From MVYY01 sp012517575 (GTDB lineage: Bacteria > Bacteroidota > Bacteroidia > Bacteroidales > Paludibacteraceae): 62,960 nt of DNA. The position numbers were made by a program, and so were the translations under genes. Positions within the stretch are counted from its first letter, which is position 1, and each line of letters opens with the position of its first letter. The notes under the pieces are model-generated. The model was not told the DNA's origin and did not search any database. It saw only the letters and a list, made by a program, of their open reading frames with translations. The DNA lies in contig JAVLUG010000008.1 of the NCBI GenBank assembly GCA_031629035.1, forward strand, positions 1 to 62,960, in the 5' to 3' direction. Below are positions 37,168 through 46,982 of this stretch, piece by piece.

Positions 37168-39627
37168 TTATCGAAGCTTGGCTCCCAGTTTTTCGGAGAA
37201 GTTTTTCATCAGTTTTTGCATGATAGCATCAATCTGATTGTCAGTAAGTGTCTTTGTTTCGTCCTGCAACACAAAACTCACTGCATAAGATTTTTTACCG
37301 GGTTCAATGTTTTTGCCTTCATACACGTCGAACAGTTGAACTTTTTTCAACAATTTTCTTTCCGTTTGATAGGCTATTTTTTCAATTTCGGCAAAGGTTA
37401 TGTTTTTATCCAGCAGTAAAGCCAAATCACGTTTCACTTCAGGGAATCTCGATATTTCGGCAAAACTTACCTGTTTCCCTTTCGTTTCCTCAATCAACAG
37501 ATTCCAATCGATATCAGCATAATACACTTCATTTTCAATATCAAAACTTTTCAGCAGTTCGGCATTAACTATTCCATAAAGCAACAGTTGTTTCCCCGAA
37601 GCATTTTGAAAACTTAAAGCTTGAGAAAACAAATCGTTGGAAATTTCACTGAAGGGGAATTGCTGCAATTTTAATCCCAGACGACGGAAAATATTTTCAA
37701 CATACGCTTTCAGTTCAAAAATGCTTGATTTTTCCTCCGCAGAAGTCCACGATTGCGAATGTTTATTCCCCGACAGCCAAAGTCCCAAATGAAATTCTTC
37801 CAAATATGCCGATAATGGATTGGATGAATTTTTGTTTTCGGGCTGATAGAAATAACAGTTCCCAAATTCATAAAACTTTATATCAAAAATTTTCCGGTTA
37901 TTATTGTAAACGATGTTTTCCAACCCACCAAAAAGCAGGGTTTGTCTCATCACGCTCAAATCCGAACTCAACGGATTCATTATTTTCACACATTTGTCCA
38001 AATGCAAGGTGGAGGAAGAAGCGTAATAATTTCTTTTGGTAAGCGAATTGTTCATCACTTCATTAAAACCTTGAGCTGTAAGCTGTTCTGAAATCATGTT
38101 TTGAATATGAAAAGTATCGGGTTTGGGGCGATAACTCAACGTAGAAATCAGTTTTTCTCCAATTTCTATATTGTTATAACCATAAATACGGAGAATATCT
38201 TCAATTACATCCACATCACGCCGAACATCTACTCTGTAAGTCGGAACTTCCAACAGAAATTCTTCTTCTGCAGCCGATTTTATTTCGATTTCCAGTGCAG
38301 AAAGAATAGTCAAAATAGTTGCTCTTTCGAGATTTTTTCCTATCAGAGAATTTATTTTCGAGATAGTGATGGGAACTTCAAAAGGAAGTATTTTTTGTGG
38401 ATAAACATCTACAATTTCGCTGGCAATTTCGCCACCAGCAATTTCCTGTATCAACAAAGCACAGCGTTTCAATGCGTAAATTGTGTTGTTGGGGTCGCAG
38501 CCGCGCTCAAAACGGAAGGAAGCATCAGTATTCAATCCATGACGTCGGGCTGTTTTACGAATGTAAACCGGATTGAAATAAGCGCTTTCCAAAAAAACGT
38601 TTTGTGTTGATGCCGTTACACCCGAATCGAGCCCGCCAAATACACCTCCAATACACATGGGTTCTTCTGCATTGCAAATCATCAAATCTTCTGAACTTAA
38701 TTTTCTTTCTACACCATCCAACGTAACGAAAGGCGTTCCTTCGGGCATTTGTCGCACTATTACTTTCCCTCCTTTAATTTTGTCGGCATCAAAAGAATGA
38801 AGCGGTTGCCCCAGTTCAAACAACACAAAATTAGTGGCATCCACCACGTTGTTGATGGGACGCAAACCAATGGTTGTCAGGTAGTTTTTTAGCCATTTCG
38901 GCGACTCGCCAACTTTTACGCCTGTAAGGGTTACAGCTGAATAGCGTGGACAAGCCTCCGGATTTTCTACAGTTACCGGAATAGAAAGGCGATGATGTTG
39001 CACCTGAAAATTATCTACTGACGGCCGTGAAAGTTTTATTGATTTGTCTCTTATCGAAAAATAGGCAGCCATATCGCGTGCAACGCCAAAATGAGAGGCA
39101 GCATCCACACGGTTGGGTGTAATGTCAATTTCAATCAAATAATCGCTCTTTATTCCGTAATAATCTTTTGCCAATGTACCGGGCTTTGCCTCGTCGGGAA
39201 GAACGATAATACCTTCGTGGCTCGTACCAATACCGATTTCATCTTCAGCGCAAATCATACCAAAAGATTCAACGCCACGAATTTTTGAACGTTTTATGGT
39301 AAAACTTTCGTCGCCTGCATACAGTTTCGTTCCAATAGTAGCAACTACCACCTTTTGTCCGGCAGCCACATTGGGAGCACCGCAAACTATCTGCAAAGGT
39401 TCACCGGAACCTATATTGACGGTTGTTACGTGCAAATGATCGGAATTTTCGTGAGGAACACAAGTAAGAACTTCACCAATTACCAATCCTTCCAAACCAC
39501 CCTTAACCGTTTGAACTTCTTCAACACTACCTACTTCCAATCCAATAGAAGTGAGTATCTGTGAAACTTCTTCCACCGGAAGATTGATGTTAATGTATTC
39601 TTTGAGCCAATTATACGAGATATTCAT
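37168..39627 (-). CDS. pheT: Phenylalanine--tRNA ligase, beta subunit
   Basis: Protein of 819 aa, full length. It has an N-terminal tRNA-binding (EMAP-like) domain at about 40-150, then B3/B4 editing domains (AEEPMCIGGVFGGLDSGV), B5, the catalytic-like core and the C-terminal anticodon-binding ferredoxin fold (RFPEVKRDLALLLD). It pairs with the alpha subunit (pheS), which is not adjacent; separate loci are common in Bacteroidetes. TATCTTTG on the minus strand at 39681-39688 is the likely promoter. Confidence 0.96.
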   Translation of the reverse strand: MNISYNWLKEYININLPVEEVSQILTSIGLEVGSVEEVQTVKGGLEGLVIGEVLTCVPHENSDHLHVTTVNIGSGEPLQIVCGAPNVAAGQKVVVATIGTKLYAGDESFTIKRSKIRGVESFGMICAEDEIGIGTSHEGIIVLPDEAKPGTLAKDYYGIKSDYLIEIDITPNRVDAASHFGVARDMAAYFSIRDKSIKLSRPSVDNFQVQHHRLSIPVTVENPEACPRYSAVTLTGVKVGESPKWLKNYLTTIGLRPINNVVDATNFVLFELGQPLHSFDADKIKGGKVIVRQMPEGTPFVTLDGVERKLSSEDLMICNAEEPMCIGGVFGGLDSGVTASTQNVFLESAYFNPVYIRKTARRHGLNTDASFRFERGCDPNNTIYALKRCALLIQEIAGGEIASEIVDVYPQKILPFEVPITISKINSLIGKNLERATILTILSALEIEIKSAAEEEFLLEVPTYRVDVRRDVDVIEDILRIYGYNNIEIGEKLISTLSYRPKPDTFHIQNMISEQLTAQGFNEVMNNSLTKRNYYASSSTLHLDKCVKIMNPLSSDLSVMRQTLLFGGLENIVYNNNRKIFDIKFYEFGNCYFYQPENKNSSNPLSAYLEEFHLGLWLSGNKHSQSWTSAEEKSSIFELKAYVENIFRRLGLKLQQFPFSEISNDLFSQALSFQNASGKQLLLYGIVNAELLKSFDIENEVYYADIDWNLLIEETKGKQVSFAEISRFPEVKRDLALLLDKNITFAEIEKIAYQTERKLLKKVQLFDVYEGKNIEPGKKSYAVSFVLQDETKTLTDNQIDAIMQKLMKNFSEKLGAKLR

Positions 39628-39680
39628 ATCTTGTTTGTTTTTATCAACAATAATTTGGAAAAACTGATATTTTTCCGCTG

Positions 39681-39688
39681 CAAAGATA
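39681..39688 (-). promoter_or_regulatory. -7 element of pheT
   Basis: TATCTTTG on the minus strand, 53 bases before the start at 39627. No clear -33 element. Confidence 0.5.
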
Positions 39689-39887
39689 AGGTTTTTTCGG
39701 TTTTCCTGTTAGCATCGAAACGAAAAAGCTATCAAAAGTTCATGCTTATAGCATTTTTGGTTTTTTAATTTAGATTGTTTTCAACTATAAAAACAAATAA
39801 ACATTTCCTTATCTATTCACAACAAAAAATGTTTTATTCTGAGGATTCATTAAAAGAATGATAAGTAAGAAATTGACTGTTTTTTTG

Positions 39888-39895
39888 TAATTTTG
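39888..39895 (+). promoter_or_regulatory. -7 element of mtaB
   Basis: TAATTTTG, 24 bases before the start at 39920. No clear -33 element. Confidence 0.5.
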
Positions 39896-39919
39896 CAGTA
39901 GAATTTGACTTAGCTACTA

Positions 39920-41242
39920 ATGATAGACACAAATATATATAAAACCAAAAAAGCGGCTTATTACACACTGGGTTGCAAATTGAACTTCGCCGAGACATCT
40001 CAATTGGGCAAACAATTGTCGGCAGCGGGATACCAAAAAGTACATGCAGGCGAGCAAGCAGATATATGTATTGTTAACACCTGTTCGGTTACCGACACAG
40101 CCGATCACAAATGCCGACAAGCTATTAAACGCCTCAAGCGTCAGCATCCCAATGCTATTATGGTAGTGACGGGTTGCTATGCTCAGCTTAATCCGGAAGA
40201 AATTGCTGGCATTGATGGAGTGAATTTGGTGCTGGGTGCAGGTGAAAAATTTGATGTACTGGAATTTATTGAACGATGGGATGCCGAAAATTCAGTTGAA
40301 ATACATAAAACCCCTATCCAAAAGGTGAAGAAATTTCATCCTTCCTGCTCGGGTACTGACCGTACGCGGTATTTTTTGAAAGTTCAGGATGGGTGCGATT
40401 ATTACTGTACCTATTGCACTATTCCTTTTGCGCGTGGCAGGAGCAGAAATGCTTCCATTGAAGAAACGGTGAAGTCGGCAGAAAATGCCATTGTTGAAGG
40501 AGCAAAGGAAATTGTGCTTTCCGGCGTCAATATTGGCGATTTCGGAAAATCTACAGGAGAGAATTTCTTTGATTTGGTAAAAGTGCTTGATGCCCTTCCG
40601 GGAAAAGTTCGTTTCAGAATTTCGTCCATTGAGCCCGATTTGTTGACTGATGACTTGATTGAATATATTGCTTTCAGCCATCATTTTATGCCTCATTTTC
40701 ATATTCCTTTGCAGGCCGGCAGCAATGAAGCGCTCCACTTGATGAAAAGACGATATTCTACCGAACATTTTGCCCACAAGGTTGAAGTTATTAAAAAATA
40801 TATGCCCGATGCCTTTATCGGGGTTGACGTAATTGTAGGAACACGCGGTGAAACAGAAGAACTTTTTGAAAAAAGCAAAAACTTTATCTCTTCGCTGGAT
40901 ATTTCTCAGTTGCATGTATTTACTTATTCCGAAAGAGAAGGAACAAAAATGATTCAGATGGAGCAAAATGTTCCATTGTCAGAAAGAAAAAGACGCAGCG
41001 ATGAACTTCATCTCCTCTCTGAACAAAAAACCCGCTTATTTTACGAAAGTCAAATGGGTAAATATGCCGAAGTCTTATGGGAAGGCCGTCATAATGGTTC
41101 GAGCATGGTCGGTTTTACGGCCAATTATATTCGGGTGGAAAGTCCTTACGAAAAAAAGAAAGTGAATACCATTGAGAAAATCAAGCTTGGTGGCTGGAAC
41201 GATCAACGTACCGCCCTATTAGCGTTGGCGTATGAAAAATAA
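39920..41242 (+). CDS. mtaB: tRNA t6A37 methylthiotransferase MtaB
   Basis: Protein of 440 aa. The N-terminal domain has three auxiliary cluster cysteines C19, C55 and C86. The radical SAM core has C159-x3-C163-x2-C166 (DGCDYYCTYC), and the end is a TRAM-like domain. MtaB adds a methylthio group to t6A at position 37 of tRNAs reading ANN codons. The opening YYTLGCKLNFAE favours MtaB over MiaB or RimO. purL follows 161 bases downstream with its own promoter. Confidence 0.92.
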   Translation: MIDTNIYKTKKAAYYTLGCKLNFAETSQLGKQLSAAGYQKVHAGEQADICIVNTCSVTDTADHKCRQAIKRLKRQHPNAIMVVTGCYAQLNPEEIAGIDGVNLVLGAGEKFDVLEFIERWDAENSVEIHKTPIQKVKKFHPSCSGTDRTRYFLKVQDGCDYYCTYCTIPFARGRSRNASIEETVKSAENAIVEGAKEIVLSGVNIGDFGKSTGENFFDLVKVLDALPGKVRFRISSIEPDLLTDDLIEYIAFSHHFMPHFHIPLQAGSNEALHLMKRRYSTEHFAHKVEVIKKYMPDAFIGVDVIVGTRGETEELFEKSKNFISSLDISQLHVFTYSEREGTKMIQMEQNVPLSERKRRSDELHLLSEQKTRLFYESQMGKYAEVLWEGRHNGSSMVGFTANYIRVESPYEKKKVNTIEKIKLGGWNDQRTALLALAYEK

Positions 41243-41295
41243 TTTTTTTCACGCCAATTTCGTTTGGTCTATTCCAAAAAAGTCTTTGTCGCGAA

Positions 41296-41326
41296 TTTCA
41301 GAAACTGAATAAAAAAGCTACCTTTG
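41296..41326 (+). promoter_or_regulatory. Promoter of purL
   Basis: TTTC (41296-41299), 20 bases, TACCTTTG (41319-41326), a near match to the consensus, 77 bases before ATG 41404. No purine riboswitch structure was recognised. Confidence 0.55.
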
Positions 41327-41403
41327 TTTCAATATTGAGTTTGATGTTTTTTGATAATTTTTTTCATTCATTACTAAATGAAATAACTAATCCTCAAAAA
41401 AAT

Positions 41404-44400
41404 ATGATTTACTTCTTTCAATCTTCCGAAAAAAAAATCCTTGTCGTTCAGTCTGGTCAATTGTTGGAAACCGACATATCTAAGTTAAGATGGCTTTTTT
41501 CCGGAGCTGAATTGCTTGATACTCTTTGGGTGGACGGAGATTTTATAGGGCCACGTCGGGAAATGATAACTCCATGGAGTACTAATGCCGTTGAAATAAC
41601 TCAAAATATGGGAATCAACGGCATTGTTCGTATAGAAGAATTCAGGGAAATTCCTGCTAATACTAAACCTGAGGAAGACGATTATGATCCGATGCTCGAA
41701 AGGATTTACAATGGGTTGAATCAGCAAATTTTTAACATTGATAAAGTTCCCGAACCAATCCTCTACATCGATGATATTGCTGCCTACAATGAAAAAGAAG
41801 GTTTGGCTCTGAGTAAGGAAGAAATTGATTATTTGAATGAAGTAAGTCGGAAAATTGGCAGAAAACTAACTGACAGTGAAGTTTTTGGATTTTCTCAGGT
41901 AAATTCTGAACACTGTCGCCACAAAATTTTCAACGGAAAATTCATTATTGATGGAGAAGAAAAAGAATTGTCACTTTTTCAGCTCATAAAGAAAACTTCA
42001 GAAGAAAATCCCAATAAATTGGTTTCGGCATACAAGGATAATGTAGCTTTTATCGAAGGTCCTGACATCGAGCAATTTGCTCCTGTCAAGGCAGACGAAC
42101 CGGATTTTTTTGAATTGAAGAAAATTACCTCTGTTCTTTCGGTTAAAGCTGAAACACATAATTTTCCCACTACCGTTGAACCATTTAATGGAGCTGCTAC
42201 CGGTACAGGCGGAGAAATTCGAGACCGACTGGCAGGCGGAAAAGGAAGTTTACCATTGGCAGGTACGGCGGTATATATGACAAGTTACCCCAGATGCCAC
42301 GAAGAAAACGAAAAAGAACGTCCGTGGGAAAAAGCTGTAAAACCCAGAAAATGGTTGTATCAGACACCGGAACAAATTTTAATCAAAGCATCAAACGGAG
42401 CTTCAGATTTTGGGAACAAATTTGGTCAGCCGCTTATTTGTGGTTCCCTGCTCACTTTTGAACACGAAGAAAATAGAAAAAAATACGGGTACGACAAAGT
42501 AATCATGCTCGCCGGAGGTGTTGGTTTTGCCAATTCGCGAGATGCATTGAAAGAAACGGCTGTTCCCGGAGAAAAAGTTGTTTTGATGGGTGGAGATAAT
42601 TACCGCATCGGTATGGGTGGAGGAGCTGTTTCATCTGTTGAAACCGGACAATATGATAATACCATAGAATTGAATGCGGTACAGCGCGCCAATCCCGAAA
42701 TGCAAAAAAGAGTTGCCAATGTTATTCGTGCATTGGTAGAAGCTCCTGAAAATCCAGTCGTTTCAATTCACGATCATGGAGCCGGTGGTCATCTCAACTG
42801 CTTTTCCGAATTGGTAGAAAACACCGGAGGAAAAATCAATATTTCATCTCTTCCAATAGGAGACCCAACACTAAGTGCTAAAGAAATAATCGGTAACGAA
42901 AGTCAGGAGCGAATGGGTTTGTTGATGAAAGAAAAAGACATTGAGGAAACAAAAAAAATCGCCCAACGCGAACGAGCTCCTTTTTATGTGGCCGGAGAAA
43001 CAACTGACGATATGCGTCTGGTGTTTGAACAAGCCGATGGACAAAAACCGCTGGATTTGAAGCTGAAATATCTTTTCGGGAAACCACCGAGAACCATCAT
43101 TACCGACAAAACATGCAAAAATGAATTTCAATCGGTAGAATTTGATGAAGAAAAATTACAGGAATATCTGGAACTTGTTTTACAGCTGGAATCGGTTGCC
43201 TGTAAGGATTGGCTTACCAACAAGGTAGATCGTTCCATTACAGGGAAAGTTGCCCGTCAACAATGCGTTGGAGAAATTCAACTTCCTTTGAGCGATGTAG
43301 GAGTAGTAGCATTGGATTATCGGGGAATTTCAGGGATGGCTACTTCCATAGGTCATGCCCCTTTGGCAGCTTTAATTGATCCGGCAGCAGGTTCGGTGTT
43401 ATCAATTGCAGAATCGTTGACCAATATCGTTTGGGCAAATTTGGTTGATGGCTTGGACGGCGTTTCCTTGAGTGCAAACTGGATGTGGCCAGGAAAAAAT
43501 CAGGGAGAAGATGCACGACTTTACAAGGCTGTGGAAGCTTGCAGCGACTTTGCCTGTTCATTGGGCATCAATATTCCTACAGGTAAAGATAGCCTTTCCA
43601 TGACTCAGAATTACGAAAACGAAAAGGTTTTCGCTCCTGGAACAGTAATTATTTCGGCAGCAGGCGAAGTTGCAGATATTAAAAAGACTGTTTCGCCTGT
43701 GTTGGTAAACGATACCGATTCGGCCATATATTATGTGGATTTTTCTTTCGACAGCTTTAAATTAGGTGGATCAGCTTTAGCGCAGGTTTTAAACAGAATT
43801 GGCAACGAAACGCCTACTGTAAAAGATGCAGAGTATTTTAAGACAGCTTTTGAAAGCATACAACAACTGATCGAGAAAAAATTGATTTTGGCCGGACACG
43901 ATATTTCTGCCGGAGGAATGATAGTTGCATTACTGGAAATGTGTTTCCCCAATACAAGCGGAGGTTTGAAAATTCAATTGGACACTTTGGCCGAAAAATC
44001 ACTTATCACCACACTTTTCTCGGAAAATCCAGGAGTGCTGATACAGATAAAAAATGCCAAAGCAAAAGTGGTAGAAAAAATCTTTACCGACAACGGCATC
44101 GGTTTTGCACGTATTGCTTTTCCCATAAAGGAAAATCGTATAGAAATCTACAAGAAAAAATCTTCCTATTCTTTTTCCGTTTCTCAATTGCGTGATGTTT
44201 GGTATCGGACTTCCTACCTTCTCGATCGCAAACAAAGCGGGAATCACTGTGCGTTGCAACGGTATAAGAATTTCAAGAATCAGCCTTTAACTTTTTCATT
44301 CCACAATACTTTCAGCGGAAAACTTTCGCAGTTGGGCTTGTCCATGCAACATGCAAAAACCGGCACAAAAGCTGCCATTATTAGGGAAAAGGGAACAAAT

Positions 44401-45117
44401 GGCGATCGTGAAATGGCATTTGCCCTTTATTTGGCGGGATTTGATGTAAAAGATGTACACATGACTGATTTGGTTTCCGGACGTGAAACACTGGAAGATA
44501 TCAATATGATTGTTTTTTGCGGCGGGTTTTCCAATTCTGATGTGTTGGGTTCGGCAAAAGGTTGGGCTGGTGGATTTTTGTATAACGAAAAAGCCAAATT
44601 AGCCTTGGACAATTTTTATCGAAGAGACGATACGTTGAGTCTCGGTATTTGCAACGGTTGCCAGCTGATGATACATTTGGGACTGATAACTCCCGATCAT
44701 GAACAAAAGCCACAAATGTTGCACAACGATTCACATAAATTTGAATCTGGTTTTGTAAGTGTGGAAATTCCCGAAAATCATTCTGTCATGCTGAAAACAT
44801 TGACTGGAAGTAAGCTGGGAGTTTGGGTCGCTCACGGAGAGGGTAAATTCTCTTTACCGAAACCAAAAAATGAATATCATATTGCAGCGCAATATGTTTA
44901 TCCCGAATATCCGGCAAATCCGAATGGATCAGATTATAACGTGGCTGCACTTTGTTCTTCGGATGGACGACATTTAGCCATGATGCCGCATCCAGAACGG
45001 GCCATATTTCCTTGGCAATGGGCTTATTACCCTGACGAAAGACGAAACAGAGACGAAGTTACGCCCTGGCTTGAAGCTCTTGTTAATGCAAGAAAATGGA
45101 TTGAAAAAAAGAAATAA
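41404..45117 (+). CDS. purL: Phosphoribosylformylglycinamidine synthase (large, single-chain)
   Basis: Protein of 1237 aa, the single-chain type with PurS-like, PurL and PurQ parts fused. It makes FGAM from FGAR, glutamine and ATP in purine synthesis. The N-terminal part has FSQVNSEHCRHKIFNG; the middle has the ATP-binding GGKGSLPLAGTAVY region. The C-terminal glutaminase has the nucleophile cysteine in LGICNGCQLMIHLG and the His-Glu pair in MMPHPERA. ATG 41404 is preferred; a TTG 69 bases upstream would add a non-homologous leader. Confidence 0.96.
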   Translation: MIYFFQSSEKKILVVQSGQLLETDISKLRWLFSGAELLDTLWVDGDFIGPRREMITPWSTNAVEITQNMGINGIVRIEEFREIPANTKPEEDDYDPMLERIYNGLNQQIFNIDKVPEPILYIDDIAAYNEKEGLALSKEEIDYLNEVSRKIGRKLTDSEVFGFSQVNSEHCRHKIFNGKFIIDGEEKELSLFQLIKKTSEENPNKLVSAYKDNVAFIEGPDIEQFAPVKADEPDFFELKKITSVLSVKAETHNFPTTVEPFNGAATGTGGEIRDRLAGGKGSLPLAGTAVYMTSYPRCHEENEKERPWEKAVKPRKWLYQTPEQILIKASNGASDFGNKFGQPLICGSLLTFEHEENRKKYGYDKVIMLAGGVGFANSRDALKETAVPGEKVVLMGGDNYRIGMGGGAVSSVETGQYDNTIELNAVQRANPEMQKRVANVIRALVEAPENPVVSIHDHGAGGHLNCFSELVENTGGKINISSLPIGDPTLSAKEIIGNESQERMGLLMKEKDIEETKKIAQRERAPFYVAGETTDDMRLVFEQADGQKPLDLKLKYLFGKPPRTIITDKTCKNEFQSVEFDEEKLQEYLELVLQLESVACKDWLTNKVDRSITGKVARQQCVGEIQLPLSDVGVVALDYRGISGMATSIGHAPLAALIDPAAGSVLSIAESLTNIVWANLVDGLDGVSLSANWMWPGKNQGEDARLYKAVEACSDFACSLGINIPTGKDSLSMTQNYENEKVFAPGTVIISAAGEVADIKKTVSPVLVNDTDSAIYYVDFSFDSFKLGGSALAQVLNRIGNETPTVKDAEYFKTAFESIQQLIEKKLILAGHDISAGGMIVALLEMCFPNTSGGLKIQLDTLAEKSLITTLFSENPGVLIQIKNAKAKVVEKIFTDNGIGFARIAFPIKENRIEIYKKKSSYSFSVSQLRDVWYRTSYLLDRKQSGNHCALQRYKNFKNQPLTFSFHNTFSGKLSQLGLSMQHAKTGTKAAIIREKGTNGDREMAFALYLAGFDVKDVHMTDLVSGRETLEDINMIVFCGGFSNSDVLGSAKGWAGGFLYNEKAKLALDNFYRRDDTLSLGICNGCQLMIHLGLITPDHEQKPQMLHNDSHKFESGFVSVEIPENHSVMLKTLTGSKLGVWVAHGEGKFSLPKPKNEYHIAAQYVYPEYPANPNGSDYNVAALCSSDGRHLAMMPHPERAIFPWQWAYYPDERRNRDEVTPWLEALVNARKWIEKKK

Positions 45118-45336
45118 ATTTCCTTAAAATTGAATGGTTATATTCAAGGCTGCTATATGCATTCAGAGAATACAACTGCTTGATTAATAATACTTTGCTT
45201 TGAAATTTATAAAGGCAAATTACAAAAATTTGTGGGGAATATGCTCAAATCAACTTCCTTTCAAAAAAAGGAATAAAGCATGTTCACACTTGGATTTTTT
45301 TTAAAAAGAATCAGTTAATCAGTTAAATTAATCATT
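45118..45336. other. Intergenic gap
   Basis: 219 bases between purL and the esterase gene. I see no gene, clear terminator or confident promoter. Confidence 0.3.
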
Positions 45337-46218
45337 ATGAAAACATTTTATTCTATTTGCAGTTTGTTTTTGCTGATTTTGTTTGTAGCTTGCCCTTTTG
45401 TTGGAGCGCAGGATAAAGAGATTTCCACCCCAAAATCGCCTTTTGTCATAGACCTCTGGCAAAATGGATTACCTAATTCCAATGGAATGGAATTGCAGGG
45501 CTACGATGATGCCGCTTCGAACTTCAAACCCTCCATCACTGTTTATCTTCCAAAGGCTTCTCAACCAAGCAAAGCTGTAATTGTTTGTCCCGGTGGCGGA
45601 TACCAACATTTGGCCATGAATCACGAAGGTTATGATTGGGCTCCTTTTTTCAATAACCTGAACATTGCAGTAATTGTTTTAAAATACCGCATGCCTAACG
45701 GAAATCTGGAAGTTCCAATATCGGATGCTTACGAAGCCATTCGACTGACCAAAACAAACGCCAAAACTTGGAATATTAATCCTGAGTGTATCGGAATCAT
45801 GGGGTCGTCTGCTGGCGGACATTTGGCTTCTACCGTAGCAACTCATGCTCCAGCAGATTTACGTCCTGCTTTTCAGGTTTTGTTTTACCCTGTTATTACC
45901 ATGAATAAGAAGGAAACTCATGCCGGTTCACGCGAACATCTGTTGGGTAATAATCCGACAACGGAAATGGAAAAAACTTATAGTAACGAATTGCAGGTAA
46001 ATGCCTTCACGCCCCCGGCTTTTATTGTTCTGTCGGATGACGACGATGTAGTGAAACCAGTCAATTCGGTGAAATATTATTTGGCATTGCAACAACAAGG
46101 CATTCCAGCAAGCATGCACATTTATCCCAATGGCGGCCATGGGTGGGGAATCAAAGAATCTTTCAAATACCACTTGGAAATGTTGACAGAATTGAAATCG
46201 TGGTTGGAGACATTTTAA
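45337..46218 (+). CDS. Secreted alpha/beta-hydrolase, acetyl-esterase type
   Basis: Protein of 293 aa with a signal peptide (1-24, ending VGAQ). The alpha/beta-hydrolase core has an oxyanion segment PGGGYQHLAMNHEG, the nucleophile elbow GSSAGGHLAS, an Asp in LSDDDDVVKPVNS and the His in NGGHGWG. Such proteins are esterases that often remove acetyl groups from xylan or other glycans; the substrate here is inferred only from family. It may serve with the sugar genes downstream, but a 764-base gap separates them. Confidence 0.85.
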   Translation: MKTFYSICSLFLLILFVACPFVGAQDKEISTPKSPFVIDLWQNGLPNSNGMELQGYDDAASNFKPSITVYLPKASQPSKAVIVCPGGGYQHLAMNHEGYDWAPFFNNLNIAVIVLKYRMPNGNLEVPISDAYEAIRLTKTNAKTWNINPECIGIMGSSAGGHLASTVATHAPADLRPAFQVLFYPVITMNKKETHAGSREHLLGNNPTTEMEKTYSNELQVNAFTPPAFIVLSDDDDVVKPVNSVKYYLALQQQGIPASMHIYPNGGHGWGIKESFKYHLEMLTELKSWLETF

Positions 46219-46324
46219 TAACCTGTCAATTTCCGATTTAATTTTTTCAAACATGCCACACAATACAATTTCAAACTAACTTCACCTTTTTTATCCGATT
46301 CATTTCACAAAATTTGGGGCTTTT

Positions 46325-46347
46325 GTAGAGACGTAGCATGCTACGTC
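46325..46347. repeat. Palindromic repeat, copy 1 (partial)
   Basis: GTAGAGACGTAGCATG followed by CTACGTC; the right arm lacks the final TCTAC. The core GACGTAGCATGCTACGTC is perfect. Confidence 0.75.
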
Positions 46348-46448
46348 AATACCATGATAAAATTTCAATTCGATTGGTAAATTACCGTAAAATTTTTAAA
46401 TTATTTCACGTTTTGATTCCAATTCATTGCAACCAAATTTGGGTATTT

Positions 46449-46476
46449 GTAGAGACGTAGCATGCTACGTCTCTAC
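46449..46476. repeat. Palindromic repeat, copy 2 (perfect 28-bp)
   Basis: A perfect 28-bp palindrome with half-site GTAGAGACGTAGCA. It is preceded by an AAATTTGGG-TTTGTAGAG context shared with copy 1. Confidence 0.85.
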
Positions 46477-46627
46477 TTAATGAATTGAATAACAAATAAT
46501 TAATTGAAAAACAATTTCTTAATTTTTCCAACCTTATCTTGCTAAAAACCTTAATAACCCGAATAAATCCCTAAAATCGAAACCTTATTACTTTATTTTT
46601 CCGTGAAAACCTTTGACGAACTCGCAT

Positions 46628-46648
46628 GAGACGTAGCATGCTCCATCT
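46628..46648. repeat. Palindromic repeat, copy 3 (degenerate)
   Basis: GAGACGTAGCATGCTCCATCT; the left arm is intact and the right arm has changes. Confidence 0.6.
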
Positions 46649-46825
46649 ATATAAATGTTGAATTGTCATTTCCGGAAAAGGAACGAAAAATAGTTGCTGA
46701 TGAACTGCCCATCAGCATTATAAAAAATCAGATATTGATTCATTTTTTAACATGCCCAATTTTTTATCCAAAAAAATTTTTGAATGAAATATTGATTTTT
46801 TTTCTGAAAAATCGAATAATTGAAA

Positions 46826-46833
46826 TATATTTG
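46826..46833 (+). promoter_or_regulatory. Candidate -7 element of the maltodextrin operon
   Basis: TATATTTG, 150 bases before the GH65 start at 46983. No good -33 element. Confidence 0.4.
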
Positions 46834-46982
46834 CATGAGTATCTAAGTTTAACAAAATTAGTTAAAATTTTCTTGCAAAATCATGGCTGGCAATACGAAA
46901 ATGTTGGTACGATTTTGATTGCTGATATTCACATTTGCTTTATCAATCGAATAAACATAAAAGCAAACATAATAAAATTGCT

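Larger units (their letters stand above)
46219..46982 (+). other. Intergenic region with palindromic repeats and a candidate promoter
   Basis: 764 bases without a credible gene; a frame at 46663-46986 has poor composition and overlaps the next start. It holds three copies of a short palindrome (46325-46347, 46449-46476, 46628-46648). TATATTTG at 46826-46833 is a plausible -7 element for the maltodextrin operon, leaving a 5' leader of about 145 nt. Confidence 0.5.
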
